Source: Helcobacillus massiliensis (GTDB lineage: Bacteria > Actinomycetota > Actinomycetes > Actinomycetales > Dermabacteraceae). Taken from it: a DNA stretch of 39,018 nucleotides. Under the pieces are notes generated by a model. It searched no databases and was not told the DNA's origin. It saw only the letters and a program-made list of their open reading frames with translations. The position numbers and the translations under genes were made by a program. Shown one piece after another: positions 6,591-15,247 of this stretch. The stretch is from assembly GCF_014191425.1 (NCBI RefSeq), contig NZ_JACHWP010000012.1, forward strand, positions 1 to 39,018, given 5' to 3'. Each line of letters starts with the position of its first letter. Within the stretch, counting starts at the first letter, position 1.

Positions 6591-9107
6591 TCACTTCACC
6601 TCGACTTCGGCGACGTCCACACGGAAGCGGCCGTTCGGCAGGGCGCCCGGCTTCGGCGACCACAGCATCAGCCGCTCAGCCTCCACGGGCTCCTCCGGCT
6701 TCAGCGACATCTCACCCGGGTTCAGATCCGTGGAGGCGAGGACGTCACCGGGGGTGCCGTCGGGGTTCACGGTGCGCAGCTCCAAGGTGCCGCCCTGCGC
6801 CTCACCACCGTGCACGATCACCTCGGTGACCTCGCCCTTCTTCTCGAAGTTCAGCAGCACACCCATGCCGTTGCGGAGGTTCCCGAAGTCCTCGCTGGCG
6901 TACTCCTTGGTCTTCCACACGGTGCCCATGTCGCCGTCCTTGATGCGGCCCGCGTTCTCCGGGTAGTCCGCCTTCGAGGGGTCCTCCGGGTACACGATCT
7001 CGGCATTCTTCAGCGCCGCCGGCTCGACCTTCGGCTCCTCCGACTTCGCCGGCTCCGGGGACTTCTCCGCCGGAGCCTCCGACTCCGCGGTCGCGGTCGG
7101 CTCCACAGTCTTCGCGGGCTCACTGGAGACCCCGCGGTCGCGGTTCACCGAGGTGACCGTGTTGATCGCCAGGAACCCGGCGAGCGCCACCAGCACGATC
7201 ATCAGAATGATCAGGATGCGGGACTGATAGCTGCGGCCGTCACCACGAGCATCACCGGTGCTGAGCGAGTCCGGGTCATCCGATGCGAAGGCCACCCCAA
7301 CCACGTCGCGCAGCAGCGACGGGGAATCGCGCTCGCCGGTGTCCTCGGTGGGCGGCTCCGTCATGGACCGCTGGCGCCCCGGCACCGGGATCGCGGGCGC
7401 GCCGGCACCGCGAGGGGTGTCGTTCGCGCTGGTCAGCGCTGCGGCGGCCGACGGGTGCACCGGCTCCACCGGTGCGGATCGCCCGGACCGCTTCGACGGA
7501 TTGACAGGCTCGGGCGCGCCCGTCGGCTTCGACGGGTCGACCGGCGCAGGGGCCTCCGACGCCGTCGGCACGGACCCCACGCCCGTCGGATCGTGGGGGG
7601 TGCGCCCACCCGTACTCGCGGAACCGGCAGCGCCGAGAGCGGCGGCACCCGCGGCACCCGCAGCGGCGCTGGACGAACTGGACATCGCGATCCCGCCGGT
7701 GGTGGTCGCCGGCTCCCCGCTCAGCGACTCGGTGCGGCCCGCCACCCGCAGCGGACCGGTCGCGGCGGCGCTCTCCGCCTCAGCGCGGGTCTGCTGCCTG
7801 TCGGTGCGGGAGGAGAACTCGGGGGCGGGGCCGATCGCGTCGCCCCACGCCTGCGTGGCCGGCGCGCCCGAATCGGCAGCGCCAGCAGCGGCGGCGCCGC
7901 CCGTGGCAGTGCCAGCGGCGGCAGCGCCCGCGGTCGAGGCGCCAGCAGTGCCGGCGCCGGGGGCGGTGTCGTCGGCGGAGCCGTCAGCGAGGACGGAGGG
8001 GCTCGTCGGGGCGTCGTCGCCCACGGGCCCCGCTGCGAAAGCGCTGCCGGCGGCCGTGGAACCGGACGCGGCCGCAGGATCCGTCGGCTCCGAGGCGGAC
8101 TCGGAGGCCGGCTGGTCGGAGACGGTCCCGGCGGCGGGCGCCTGGTCAGCGGGAGCATCATCAGCGGGCGCGTCCTTGACCGGCGGCTCCTCGCCGCGCA
8201 TCACGGCCAGCTGCGCCGCCGACAGCGGCTGCGGCGCCCCCACTCGCTGCTCCGGATCGAACGCCTCCAGCGTCACCGGCAGCGACTGCCACGGCCGCAG
8301 ATCATTGTGCACATCCTGCGGCTCGTACACCGGGTCGCCCACCTGCGGAGCCACATACGTCAGCGCCATCACCGTGATGTCCCGCAGGTCATCCGGCACC
8401 GTCCGCGCCGACGCCAGCTGCGGATCCACCACATCGGACCCGCCGAAGAACTCACTGTCCCGGCCCGTCAGGCCCACGAACAGGATCCGGCCCAGGGACC
8501 GCGCATCCGGGTCCACCGTTCCCGGCTCGCCCTCACCGCTGCCGCGGCCGGCGCCCGAGGTCAGGCCCACGATGTCCAGGTCGCTCAGCGCCGCGGACTC
8601 CACGCCCGCACCCAGGATCAGCACCCGGTCAGCGTCCGCATCCACGAACACACGGTCCTCATCCAGCAGGCGATGCGTCACACCCTTGCGGCGCGCCGCC
8701 TCCAGCGCCACCGACGCCTGCCCGGCGATCGACCGCACCGTCTCCGGGCGCAGCGCACGCTCACGCGCCATGTCCGACAGCGACGGCGCATCGACCCGCT
8801 CGTACACGACAGCCGCCACGGCAGTGCCGTCGTCGTCGGTCAGCTCATGAACAGCGGCGATCGGCACCAGCGACTGGTGCACCACCAGCTGAGAGCGCCG
8901 CGCCGCATCCGCCACATCCGCGGCGATCTCCCCGCGCGCGAGGAAGACGAGGACGCTGCCGCCCTCCTTCTCACCCACATGCCAGGTGGCGCCGTCCACA
9001 GGGTGCGCGGGCAGCGTCCGGTCCGCGGGGGCCTCGCCCTCGCCGTCGAACCCGGGCAGGATCGCGTACTCCTTGAGGAATGCGTCCACCGTGGAATGCT
9101 CGGCCAT
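6591..9107 (-). CDS. Membrane pseudokinase linked to MurJ (mycobacterial MviN C-terminal half equivalent)
   Basis: An 838-residue protein. Residues 1 to about 300 form a degenerate protein-kinase-like domain; the catalytic-loop region reads THRLLDEDRVFV with no HRD motif, so activity is unlikely. A long Ala/Pro/Ser/Gly-rich linker follows to about 630. One transmembrane helix (about 632-655, IILMIVLVALAGFLAI) and an extracytoplasmic beta-rich domain (DGDMGTVWKTKEY to the end) resembling the discoidin-like end of mycobacterial MviN complete it. In Mycobacterium these parts are fused to MurJ; here they are a separate gene downstream of murJ. The FhaA-recruiting role is known for the mycobacterial protein and inferred here. 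The ATG at 9107 is preferred over a TTG seven codons upstream because AGAGGTG precedes it. Confidence 0.82.
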   Translation of the reverse strand: MAEHSTVDAFLKEYAILPGFDGEGEAPADRTLPAHPVDGATWHVGEKEGGSVLVFLARGEIAADVADAARRSQLVVHQSLVPIAAVHELTDDDGTAVAAVVYERVDAPSLSDMARERALRPETVRSIAGQASVALEAARRKGVTHRLLDEDRVFVDADADRVLILGAGVESAALSDLDIVGLTSGAGRGSGEGEPGTVDPDARSLGRILFVGLTGRDSEFFGGSDVVDPQLASARTVPDDLRDITVMALTYVAPQVGDPVYEPQDVHNDLRPWQSLPVTLEAFDPEQRVGAPQPLSAAQLAVMRGEEPPVKDAPADDAPADQAPAAGTVSDQPASESASEPTDPAAASGSTAAGSAFAAGPVGDDAPTSPSVLADGSADDTAPGAGTAGASTAGAAAAGTATGGAAAAGAADSGAPATQAWGDAIGPAPEFSSRTDRQQTRAEAESAAATGPLRVAGRTESLSGEPATTTGGIAMSSSSSAAAGAAGAAALGAAGSASTGGRTPHDPTGVGSVPTASEAPAPVDPSKPTGAPEPVNPSKRSGRSAPVEPVHPSAAAALTSANDTPRGAGAPAIPVPGRQRSMTEPPTEDTGERDSPSLLRDVVGVAFASDDPDSLSTGDARGDGRSYQSRILIILMIVLVALAGFLAINTVTSVNRDRGVSSEPAKTVEPTATAESEAPAEKSPEPAKSEEPKVEPAALKNAEIVYPEDPSKADYPENAGRIKDGDMGTVWKTKEYASEDFGNLRNGMGVLLNFEKKGEVTEVIVHGGEAQGGTLELRTVNPDGTPGDVLASTDLNPGEMSLKPEEPVEAERLMLWSPKPGALPNGRFRVDVAEVEVK

Positions 9108-9242
9108 CCAGTCACCTCTGCTCGGCAATGGTCATCCTGACTTCAGTCATCGGGTCATCGGCCGCACACGGCCGGAACGCGCCTCCCGGCGCAGGGCCCG
9201 CGGCCGATACCGCTTCCCCATGGTAGACGCACGGCGTGCGGA

Positions 9243-10967
9243 TCACCTCGAGCGCTTCAGCCGTCGGCCCACGAACGCCCCCATGGCGCGGATCTCCTCC
9301 ACCCGCAGCACGAACGCTGCACCGATGAACAGAGCCGCCATCACCGCACCGATCGCGCCGCACACCAGCACCGCCACCGGACGGCTCGACCACACCCAGT
9401 CATGCGCCGCGTGCAGCAGCCCCCACCCGGCAGCGCCGGACACGACCGCCGCCACCAGCAGACGCAGGAACGTGGAGATCGTCAGGCCCAGGCCGTGCGG
9501 CCGCACCCCCAGGCGCTGCAGCTTCCGACGCAGCATCCACGTGCCCATGCCCCACGCCATCAGGTTGCCGATGCTGGTGACCAGCGCCGCCGCCGGGGTC
9601 GCGAACTGCGGATCCACCAGGCGCGAGATCGGAATGATCATCGCCAGGCTGAACGCGGTGACGGGGATCTGCGTCAGGAAGCTCATCCGCGCGTCCTCAT
9701 ACGCGTAGAAGAACCGCTTGGTCAGGTACAGCGACGCGAACGGCAGCAGACCCACCATGTACGCGGCCAGCACCAGGCCGTTCGCTTCGGCGGACGTCGG
9801 CGTGGTTCCACCGATCGCCACCCACATGATCGGTCCCGCCAGCACCCCGAACAGCACACTGAACAGGATCATCGGCACCATCAGGATGCGGCCCGTCTCC
9901 GCGTACGTCTCGAACGCGCCCTGGTGATCGCCGTCGCGGGCATGCCGGGAGATCTGCGTGAACACGCTCGTCACCAGCGCCACCGCGATGATGCCCTGCG
10001 GCACCATGAACACCGTGTAGGACCAGTCCAGCGCCGCCAGACCCGCATACTTCTGCGCCTCCGCAGTGCGGCCCTCCTGGTGCAGGCGCGAAATCGCATC
10101 CACCGTGGGGCCGGACGCCCACCGAGTGGCGAACACGCCGATCTGCCCCAGGATCACCATCGCCAGGGTCCACATGCCGAGCTTGCCGAGGGTGCGCAGG
10201 CCGAGGTTGCGGAAGCCCCACTTCAGGCGGATCCGCAGCCCGATGCGGTGCGTCCAGTACCAGAGGAACGCCGACTGCACCACGGAGCCGGAGACCTGGA
10301 TGCCGGCGAGCATCAGCACCATCGGCATCGTCCACGCCGTCGGGTCCGGCTGCGACCCGAACAGCACCAGGAACGCGATCGAGGAGAGGATCGCCATGAT
10401 GTTGTTCAGAGCCGGCGCCCACTGGAACGGGCCGAACGACTCGTGCGCGTTCAGCACCTGCCCGAACATAACGTACAGCGCCGACAGCAGCATCTGCGGC
10501 AGCAGGAAGTACGCCAGCGTGGTCGCCGCCTGCATCGTCACCGGGTCGAGGTTCGAGTTCGCCACCACCAGCAGCGGCGTCACCAGCAGCATCGCCAGCG
10601 CCGTCGCCGCACCCGTCACCACCAGGATCAGGGTGGTCAGGCGCGACATGTAGTCGTCGCCGCCGTCGGGCCGCTTCATCGCCCGCACGATCGCCGGCAC
10701 CAGGATCGCGTTGAGGGTGCCGCCGCCGATCAGCAGCCACAGCGAGCTCGGCAGGATGTTCGCCGCGGAGAACGAGTTCGCCGCCACCGTGCTGGTGCCG
10801 CCCAGCACCATGCCGAGCAGGAAGTTGCGGACGAACCCGAGGATGCGGGAAACGGTGGAGCCGGCCGCCATGAGCGCGGAGGCGCGCATGTGGGCGGCGC
10901 GCCCGCGCTGCGGGGCCGCAGGTGCGGAGGAGTCCGAAGGCATGGAGTCGGGGGCCTCACTTCTCAT
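9243..10967 (-). CDS. murJ: Lipid II flippase MurJ
   Basis: This polytopic membrane protein of the MOP superfamily moves the peptidoglycan precursor lipid II across the membrane. It has 574 residues and about 14 hydrophobic helices, and carries the family signature SRILGFVRNFLLGMVLGG near residue 40. It lacks the fused pseudokinase found in mycobacterial MviN; that part is the next gene downstream. Its ATG overlaps the end of the DUF6049 gene by 11 bp, which suggests coupled translation; no strong Shine-Dalgarno is present. Confidence 0.95.
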   Translation of the reverse strand: MRSEAPDSMPSDSSAPAAPQRGRAAHMRASALMAAGSTVSRILGFVRNFLLGMVLGGTSTVAANSFSAANILPSSLWLLIGGGTLNAILVPAIVRAMKRPDGGDDYMSRLTTLILVVTGAATALAMLLVTPLLVVANSNLDPVTMQAATTLAYFLLPQMLLSALYVMFGQVLNAHESFGPFQWAPALNNIMAILSSIAFLVLFGSQPDPTAWTMPMVLMLAGIQVSGSVVQSAFLWYWTHRIGLRIRLKWGFRNLGLRTLGKLGMWTLAMVILGQIGVFATRWASGPTVDAISRLHQEGRTAEAQKYAGLAALDWSYTVFMVPQGIIAVALVTSVFTQISRHARDGDHQGAFETYAETGRILMVPMILFSVLFGVLAGPIMWVAIGGTTPTSAEANGLVLAAYMVGLLPFASLYLTKRFFYAYEDARMSFLTQIPVTAFSLAMIIPISRLVDPQFATPAAALVTSIGNLMAWGMGTWMLRRKLQRLGVRPHGLGLTISTFLRLLVAAVVSGAAGWGLLHAAHDWVWSSRPVAVLVCGAIGAVMAALFIGAAFVLRVEEIRAMGAFVGRRLKRSR

Positions 10968-13524
10968 TGATGGTCTCAGGGGTCTGCACGCCGGGGCTGC
11001 GGGCGTCGGAGCGGCCGGAGCGGCCCGCCCGGATCACACCCGCCACCACGAGAACGGCCATGCCCACCACGATGATGAGCGTGGTCCGGTTCTCCCAGGC
11101 GGGATTGGCGTGGACCTCCACGGACTGCGTCCCGAACGGCTTCGACCCGTCCGGGGTCACGAGGGTGACGTCGAGGTCGAGGGTGCCGTTGGCGATCGCC
11201 TCGATCGGCACTGACACGTCCACGGAGGAGTGCGGCGGGATCGTCACCGCGCCCGGCTCCTTCTGGATCCGGACGATCCGCTTCGACACCGACAGGTCCG
11301 GCGTCACCGTGACCGGGGTGTCGAAGTCGTTGCGGATCGTGATCGGCAGACCGACGGAGGAGGACGCCAGGTTGTAGCTGGAGGCCATCGTCACCGTCAC
11401 TCGCTTGTGGAAGTCACTGCTGAAGTCCACGGTTCTCTCCGCCAGCGCGGTCGCCAGCGCGTCATCGCGCGCGGCCCGCGGCGAGGTGGACGCGAACGCC
11501 GTCAGCAGCGGCGGGTTCGCCCGCGTCTGGTCCTTCATCATGGACCGCAGCGGCAGGATCTGCCCCACCGCCGCGTCCGACACCGTCACCACATCGCCGG
11601 ACACCGCGGGGCGGTCCGCCGGAGAATCGGGCCGCTCCAGGGTGCCGTCGGCCCCGATGGCGACGGGCGCGAGGGAGGCCGACGGGCCCCTCCACAGCAG
11701 AGACTGCGACCCCTTGTCCACCCACAGGCTGCGGGTGCCGCTGCCGGAGCGCGCCGCATCCACCAGGTCACTGGTGGGGCGCTGCTCCACCCACGGCGCG
11801 TCCGCCAGGGCGTCCATCCCCGCCGTCATCGTGGTGGGGTCGAGCGTCGCCGACGGGTCCGGGGAGATCAGCACGTGCCGCGGCGCGTTCGTGGACTGCC
11901 CGGAGATCACGGCGGTGTCCGCCAGCACCTGCTGGCGGATCAGCATCGGGTCGGTCACTGAGGAGTCCGCTTCGCTGAGGGCGCTGAGGCGGGTGTCGTA
12001 CGCCAGCAGCGGAACGCTCGGACCCCGCTTCCCGCTGCCCTTAGCGGGGTCGAGGCGGCCGTAGCCGCTGGTGGTGACCTGCGGCTCCGGGGTGGAGCCG
12101 AGGGACTCCGCGGGCACCAGGACGATGTCGGCGCCGCGGCCGGCGGCGTCCTGCGCGTGGCGCGCGGAGGCCTCCCCCGGTGCGAGCCGCACCGTCGAGC
12201 CGGCGGGCGTGACGGACCGCGCGTTCAGGACCCGGCCGGTCTCGGCGCTCCCGGCGGCGGCGAGGCGGGACTTCGCATCCACCGCGAGGGGGTCGAACTG
12301 GCCGTACGGCGCGGCGATGACGGTGCGGTCCTCGGCGGCGTCGGTGAGCGCGGAGGCGGTGGCGGCGGCCGTCGGATCAGCGACCCACGGCTCGGAGGAG
12401 GCCCAGGCGGCCGCGGGGTCGTCGGCCTGCGCGCTCGGGGACGGCGACGGGCTCGCCGACCCCTCAGTGCCCTCGTCGCCGCCCTTCTGCTTCTTCGCAG
12501 TCGAGGCGGCCGGCTCCTCCGCCAGTGACTGCGGCACCGGCACCGACGCCAGCATCGACGGATCCAGCAGCCAGTCCGCATCGGGGCGCCGCGCCACCTC
12601 CAGCTGCTTCTTCATCGTCCCGGAGTTCAGCGACTCGGCGTACCCGGCGGGATCGGTGACGGCCTGCGCCGGCACCTCGGAGCGCACCGGCACCAGGGTG
12701 GACACGCCCGTGGTGGGCAGGTCCTGCGCGTCCTGCGGCTGCCACACGATGAACGAGCGGACAGCGGAGACGCTCTTCTGCCCCTCCAGCGGGAGCAGGT
12801 TCGGCGCCTCGGGGCCGGTGATCGCGGTGGAGTCGTTCGCGGCTGCGGCCGAGGAGGTGCCGGCGCCGTCGGCGGCATCGGCGGACGCCTGGGACCCGTC
12901 GGCCGGGCCGAGCGTCACCAGGGTGAGGGACACGGCCCGCGCGCCCCAATGGTCGGGGCTGGGGCCGAGACCGAGATCGGCGGCGCGCGCGGTCACCACG
13001 AATTCCGCGGACTTCCCGGGAGCGATCGTGGACCGGGGTGAGAGCGCGACGGCAGAGCCGAGGTCCTTCAGCCCGTCGGTCGCGGCCCAGCGGCTGATGT
13101 CCTCCCGATCGTCCAGGCGGGGGCGCTTGATGCCGAGCTGCACCGCGGCGCGCTCCAGCGGCTCCTCGCCCGTGTTCGTGACCGTCACCTTCACGGTGAG
13201 GGTGGAGTCGGGGGTGACGGCGGCGGGCGCCATGTGCGTGATCGTCATCCGCACCCCGTCGCGCTCCATCGGGGCGATCGGCACGGCGGGCGCGGCGTCG
13301 GCTGTGCGGGCGCCGCCCGCGGTGGGCTGGGGTGCAGAGGGGCTGCGGGGGGCGGCCGGGCCGGTCGGGCCGGTCGGTGCGGAGGGGGCCGACGGGGCCG
13401 GGCGGATAGACTGGGCGGACAGAGCTGCGGCGCTCGCGGCCTGCGGCACCACTGCGATGCACAGAAGCATGAGGAGCGCGCTGATGACAGCACGCACCCC
13501 CCTCATGGTCGCCTGGGTCCGCAT
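10957..13524 (-). CDS. DUF6049 family secreted/membrane protein (Rv3909-like position)
   Basis: An 855-residue protein. A signal peptide (ISALLMLLCIAVVPQAASA) is followed by a Pro/Ala/Ser-rich stretch, an extracytoplasmic region beginning with a conserved beta domain (TLTVKVTVTNTGEEPL), and a C-terminal transmembrane helix (TTLIIVVGMAVLVVAGVI) with a short basic tail. The same arrangement directly upstream of murJ and divergent from the CCA enzyme is seen in Mycobacterium (Rv3909), which supports a role in envelope assembly, mechanism unknown. The frame stays open into the antisense of the CCA gene, but the start is placed at ATG 13524 because a TACAGT -10 element sits seven bases before it (probably leaderless). 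ATG 13506 is the alternative. Confidence 0.85.
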   Translation of the reverse strand: MRTQATMRGVRAVISALLMLLCIAVVPQAASAAALSAQSIRPAPSAPSAPTGPTGPAAPRSPSAPQPTAGGARTADAAPAVPIAPMERDGVRMTITHMAPAAVTPDSTLTVKVTVTNTGEEPLERAAVQLGIKRPRLDDREDISRWAATDGLKDLGSAVALSPRSTIAPGKSAEFVVTARAADLGLGPSPDHWGARAVSLTLVTLGPADGSQASADAADGAGTSSAAAANDSTAITGPEAPNLLPLEGQKSVSAVRSFIVWQPQDAQDLPTTGVSTLVPVRSEVPAQAVTDPAGYAESLNSGTMKKQLEVARRPDADWLLDPSMLASVPVPQSLAEEPAASTAKKQKGGDEGTEGSASPSPSPSAQADDPAAAWASSEPWVADPTAAATASALTDAAEDRTVIAAPYGQFDPLAVDAKSRLAAAGSAETGRVLNARSVTPAGSTVRLAPGEASARHAQDAAGRGADIVLVPAESLGSTPEPQVTTSGYGRLDPAKGSGKRGPSVPLLAYDTRLSALSEADSSVTDPMLIRQQVLADTAVISGQSTNAPRHVLISPDPSATLDPTTMTAGMDALADAPWVEQRPTSDLVDAARSGSGTRSLWVDKGSQSLLWRGPSASLAPVAIGADGTLERPDSPADRPAVSGDVVTVSDAAVGQILPLRSMMKDQTRANPPLLTAFASTSPRAARDDALATALAERTVDFSSDFHKRVTVTMASSYNLASSSVGLPITIRNDFDTPVTVTPDLSVSKRIVRIQKEPGAVTIPPHSSVDVSVPIEAIANGTLDLDVTLVTPDGSKPFGTQSVEVHANPAWENRTTLIIVVGMAVLVVAGVIRAGRSGRSDARSPGVQTPETINEK

Positions 13525-13614
13525 GACCACTACTGTAAAGTGCCGAGCCCCCGGACGCAGAGGCCGCGCCGCCATCTGCAGACGGCCATCACGAATCCCA
13601 CACGAAAGAGCCCC
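13525..13614. promoter_or_regulatory. Divergent promoter region between the DUF6049 gene and cca
   Basis: The palindrome TACTGTA gives overlapping -10 elements: TACTGT on plus (13531-13536) and TACAGT on minus (13537-13532). The minus-strand transcript would begin at or near the DUF6049 ATG. Neither side has a clear -35. Confidence 0.45.
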
Positions 13615-15087
13615 GTGAGCGAACCCGAGAACGAGACCAGCCGCCCCGACGCCGTCGAGCAGGCCCGCACCAGAGCGGAGAAGATGTTCCGGGCCCTGCC
13701 CCAGGAGATCCACGACCTGGGCCGCCTCTTCGAGGACGCCGGGCATGAGCTCGCCCTCGTCGGCGGCCCCGTGCGCGACGCCATCCTCGGCCGCTCCAGC
13801 AGCGACCTCGACTTCACCACCAGCGCCCGCCCCGACGACACCGAGGCGATCCTCAAGCGCTGGGGCGGCACCATCTGGGACATGGGCCGCGACTTCGGCA
13901 CCCTCGGCGCGCAGAAGGCCGGCGTGCAGGTGGAGATCACCACCTACCGCTCCGAAACCTACGATCCGCTCTCCCGCAAGCCCGAGGTCTCCTACGGCGA
14001 CACGATCGACGGGGACCTCTCCCGCCGCGACTTCACCGTCAACGCGATGGCGGTGCGCCTGCCGTCCCTGGAGTTCATCGACCCGTTCGGCGGCCTCGAG
14101 GACCTCGCCCACGGGCTGCTGCGCACCCCCGTGCGCGCCGAGCAGTCGTTCAGCGACGACCCGCTGCGGATGATGCGCGCCGTCCGCTTCGCCTCCCAGC
14201 TCGGCTTCGAGATCGAGGATGCGACGGCCGCCGCCGTCACCCAGCTCGCCGAGCGCATCGACATCGTCTCCGCCGAACGCGTCCGCGACGAGCTGGTGAA
14301 GCTCATCAACGGCGCCGAGCCGCGACGCGGCCTCGAGCAGATGGTGGACCTCGGCCTCGCCGAATACGTCCTGCCGGAGCTGCCCGCGCTGCGGCTGGAG
14401 CGCGACGAGCACCACCACCACAAGGACGTGTACGAGCACACGCTCACCGTGCTGGAGCAGGCGATCGACCTCGAGACCGACGCCGACGGCCCCTGCCCCC
14501 GGCCCGACTTCGTGCTCCGCTTCGCCGCCCTCATGCACGACATCGGCAAACCGGACACGCGCCGCTTCGAGAAGGGCGGGCAGGTCACGTTCCGCTTCCA
14601 CGAGATCGTGGGCGCCCGCATGACCGCGAAGCGGATGAAGCAGCTGCGGTTCGACAAGGACACCACGAAGGCCGTCACCCGCCTGGTGGAGCTGCACCTG
14701 CGCTTCCACGGCTACGCCGACGGCGAATGGACCGACTCCGCGGTGCGCCGCTACGTCACTGACGCCGGCCCCGTGCTGCAGCACCTGCATCGCCTCACCC
14801 GCGCTGACTGCACCACCCGCAACAAGCGCAAGGCGCGCCGTCTCGCCTCCGCCTACGACGACCTGGAGCGCCGCATCGACGAGCTCGCCCAGCAGGAGGA
14901 GATCGACGCGATCCGCCCCGACCTCGACGGCAGGCAGATCATGGAGATCCTCGACCTCGCGCCCGGGCCCGTGGTCGGCGAGGCGTACAAGCACATGCTT
15001 GAGGTGCGGATGGACGAGGGTCCTCTCAGCCAGGAGGAGGCCACCGAGCGGCTGCGCGCCTGGTGGCGGGCCCGCAGCGTCGACTGA
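13615..15087 (+). CDS. cca: CCA tRNA nucleotidyltransferase
   Basis: Adds or repairs the 3'-CCA end of tRNAs. The 490-residue protein has the class II nucleotidyltransferase head (LVGGPVRDAILG near residue 50, then SSDLDFTT), the RRDFTVNAMA motif, the DDPLRMMRAVRFASQLGF ribose/base-binding region and a C-terminal HD domain (HHHHKDVYEHT, LMHDIGKPD). The GTG start at 13615 is preceded by GAAAGAG; the open frame further upstream is antisense to the DUF6049 gene and is not used. The need for this enzyme fits the tRNA-Leu gene in this window, which does not encode CCA. Confidence 0.93.
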   Translation: MSEPENETSRPDAVEQARTRAEKMFRALPQEIHDLGRLFEDAGHELALVGGPVRDAILGRSSSDLDFTTSARPDDTEAILKRWGGTIWDMGRDFGTLGAQKAGVQVEITTYRSETYDPLSRKPEVSYGDTIDGDLSRRDFTVNAMAVRLPSLEFIDPFGGLEDLAHGLLRTPVRAEQSFSDDPLRMMRAVRFASQLGFEIEDATAAAVTQLAERIDIVSAERVRDELVKLINGAEPRRGLEQMVDLGLAEYVLPELPALRLERDEHHHHKDVYEHTLTVLEQAIDLETDADGPCPRPDFVLRFAALMHDIGKPDTRRFEKGGQVTFRFHEIVGARMTAKRMKQLRFDKDTTKAVTRLVELHLRFHGYADGEWTDSAVRRYVTDAGPVLQHLHRLTRADCTTRNKRKARRLASAYDDLERRIDELAQQEEIDAIRPDLDGRQIMEILDLAPGPVVGEAYKHMLEVRMDEGPLSQEEATERLRAWWRARSVD

Positions 15088-15112
15088 CGCTCGCCCCTGG
15101 CCGCCGGGCCCG

Positions 15113-15130
15113 GGGCGCCGCGCGGCGCCC
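15113..15130 (+). terminator. GC-rich hairpin after cca
   Basis: A perfect palindrome of GGGCGCCG and CGGCGCCC about a two-base centre, 25 bases after the stop, with no T run. It could end the cca transcript; weak evidence. Confidence 0.35.
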
Positions 15131-15247
15131 GGAGGAATGGGGACGGTCTGTGCAGATGCGGTGTGAACTGAATCGGGTGCAGGTGTTCACCACCAGGGAA
15201 TGGACCTAGGCTCTGATCACTCCCATCAATCGGAAGGAATCGACCGC

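Noticed and set aside
5979-9140. 1053-codon plus-strand frame opposite the pseudokinase
   Set aside because: Antisense shadow of GC-rich low-complexity coding sequence; Arg/His/Leu-rich with no domain.
13525-14994. Minus-strand extension of the DUF6049 frame (total 1345 codons)
   Set aside because: This part is the antisense of the well-conserved cca gene; the signal peptide and -10 element place the real start at 13524.
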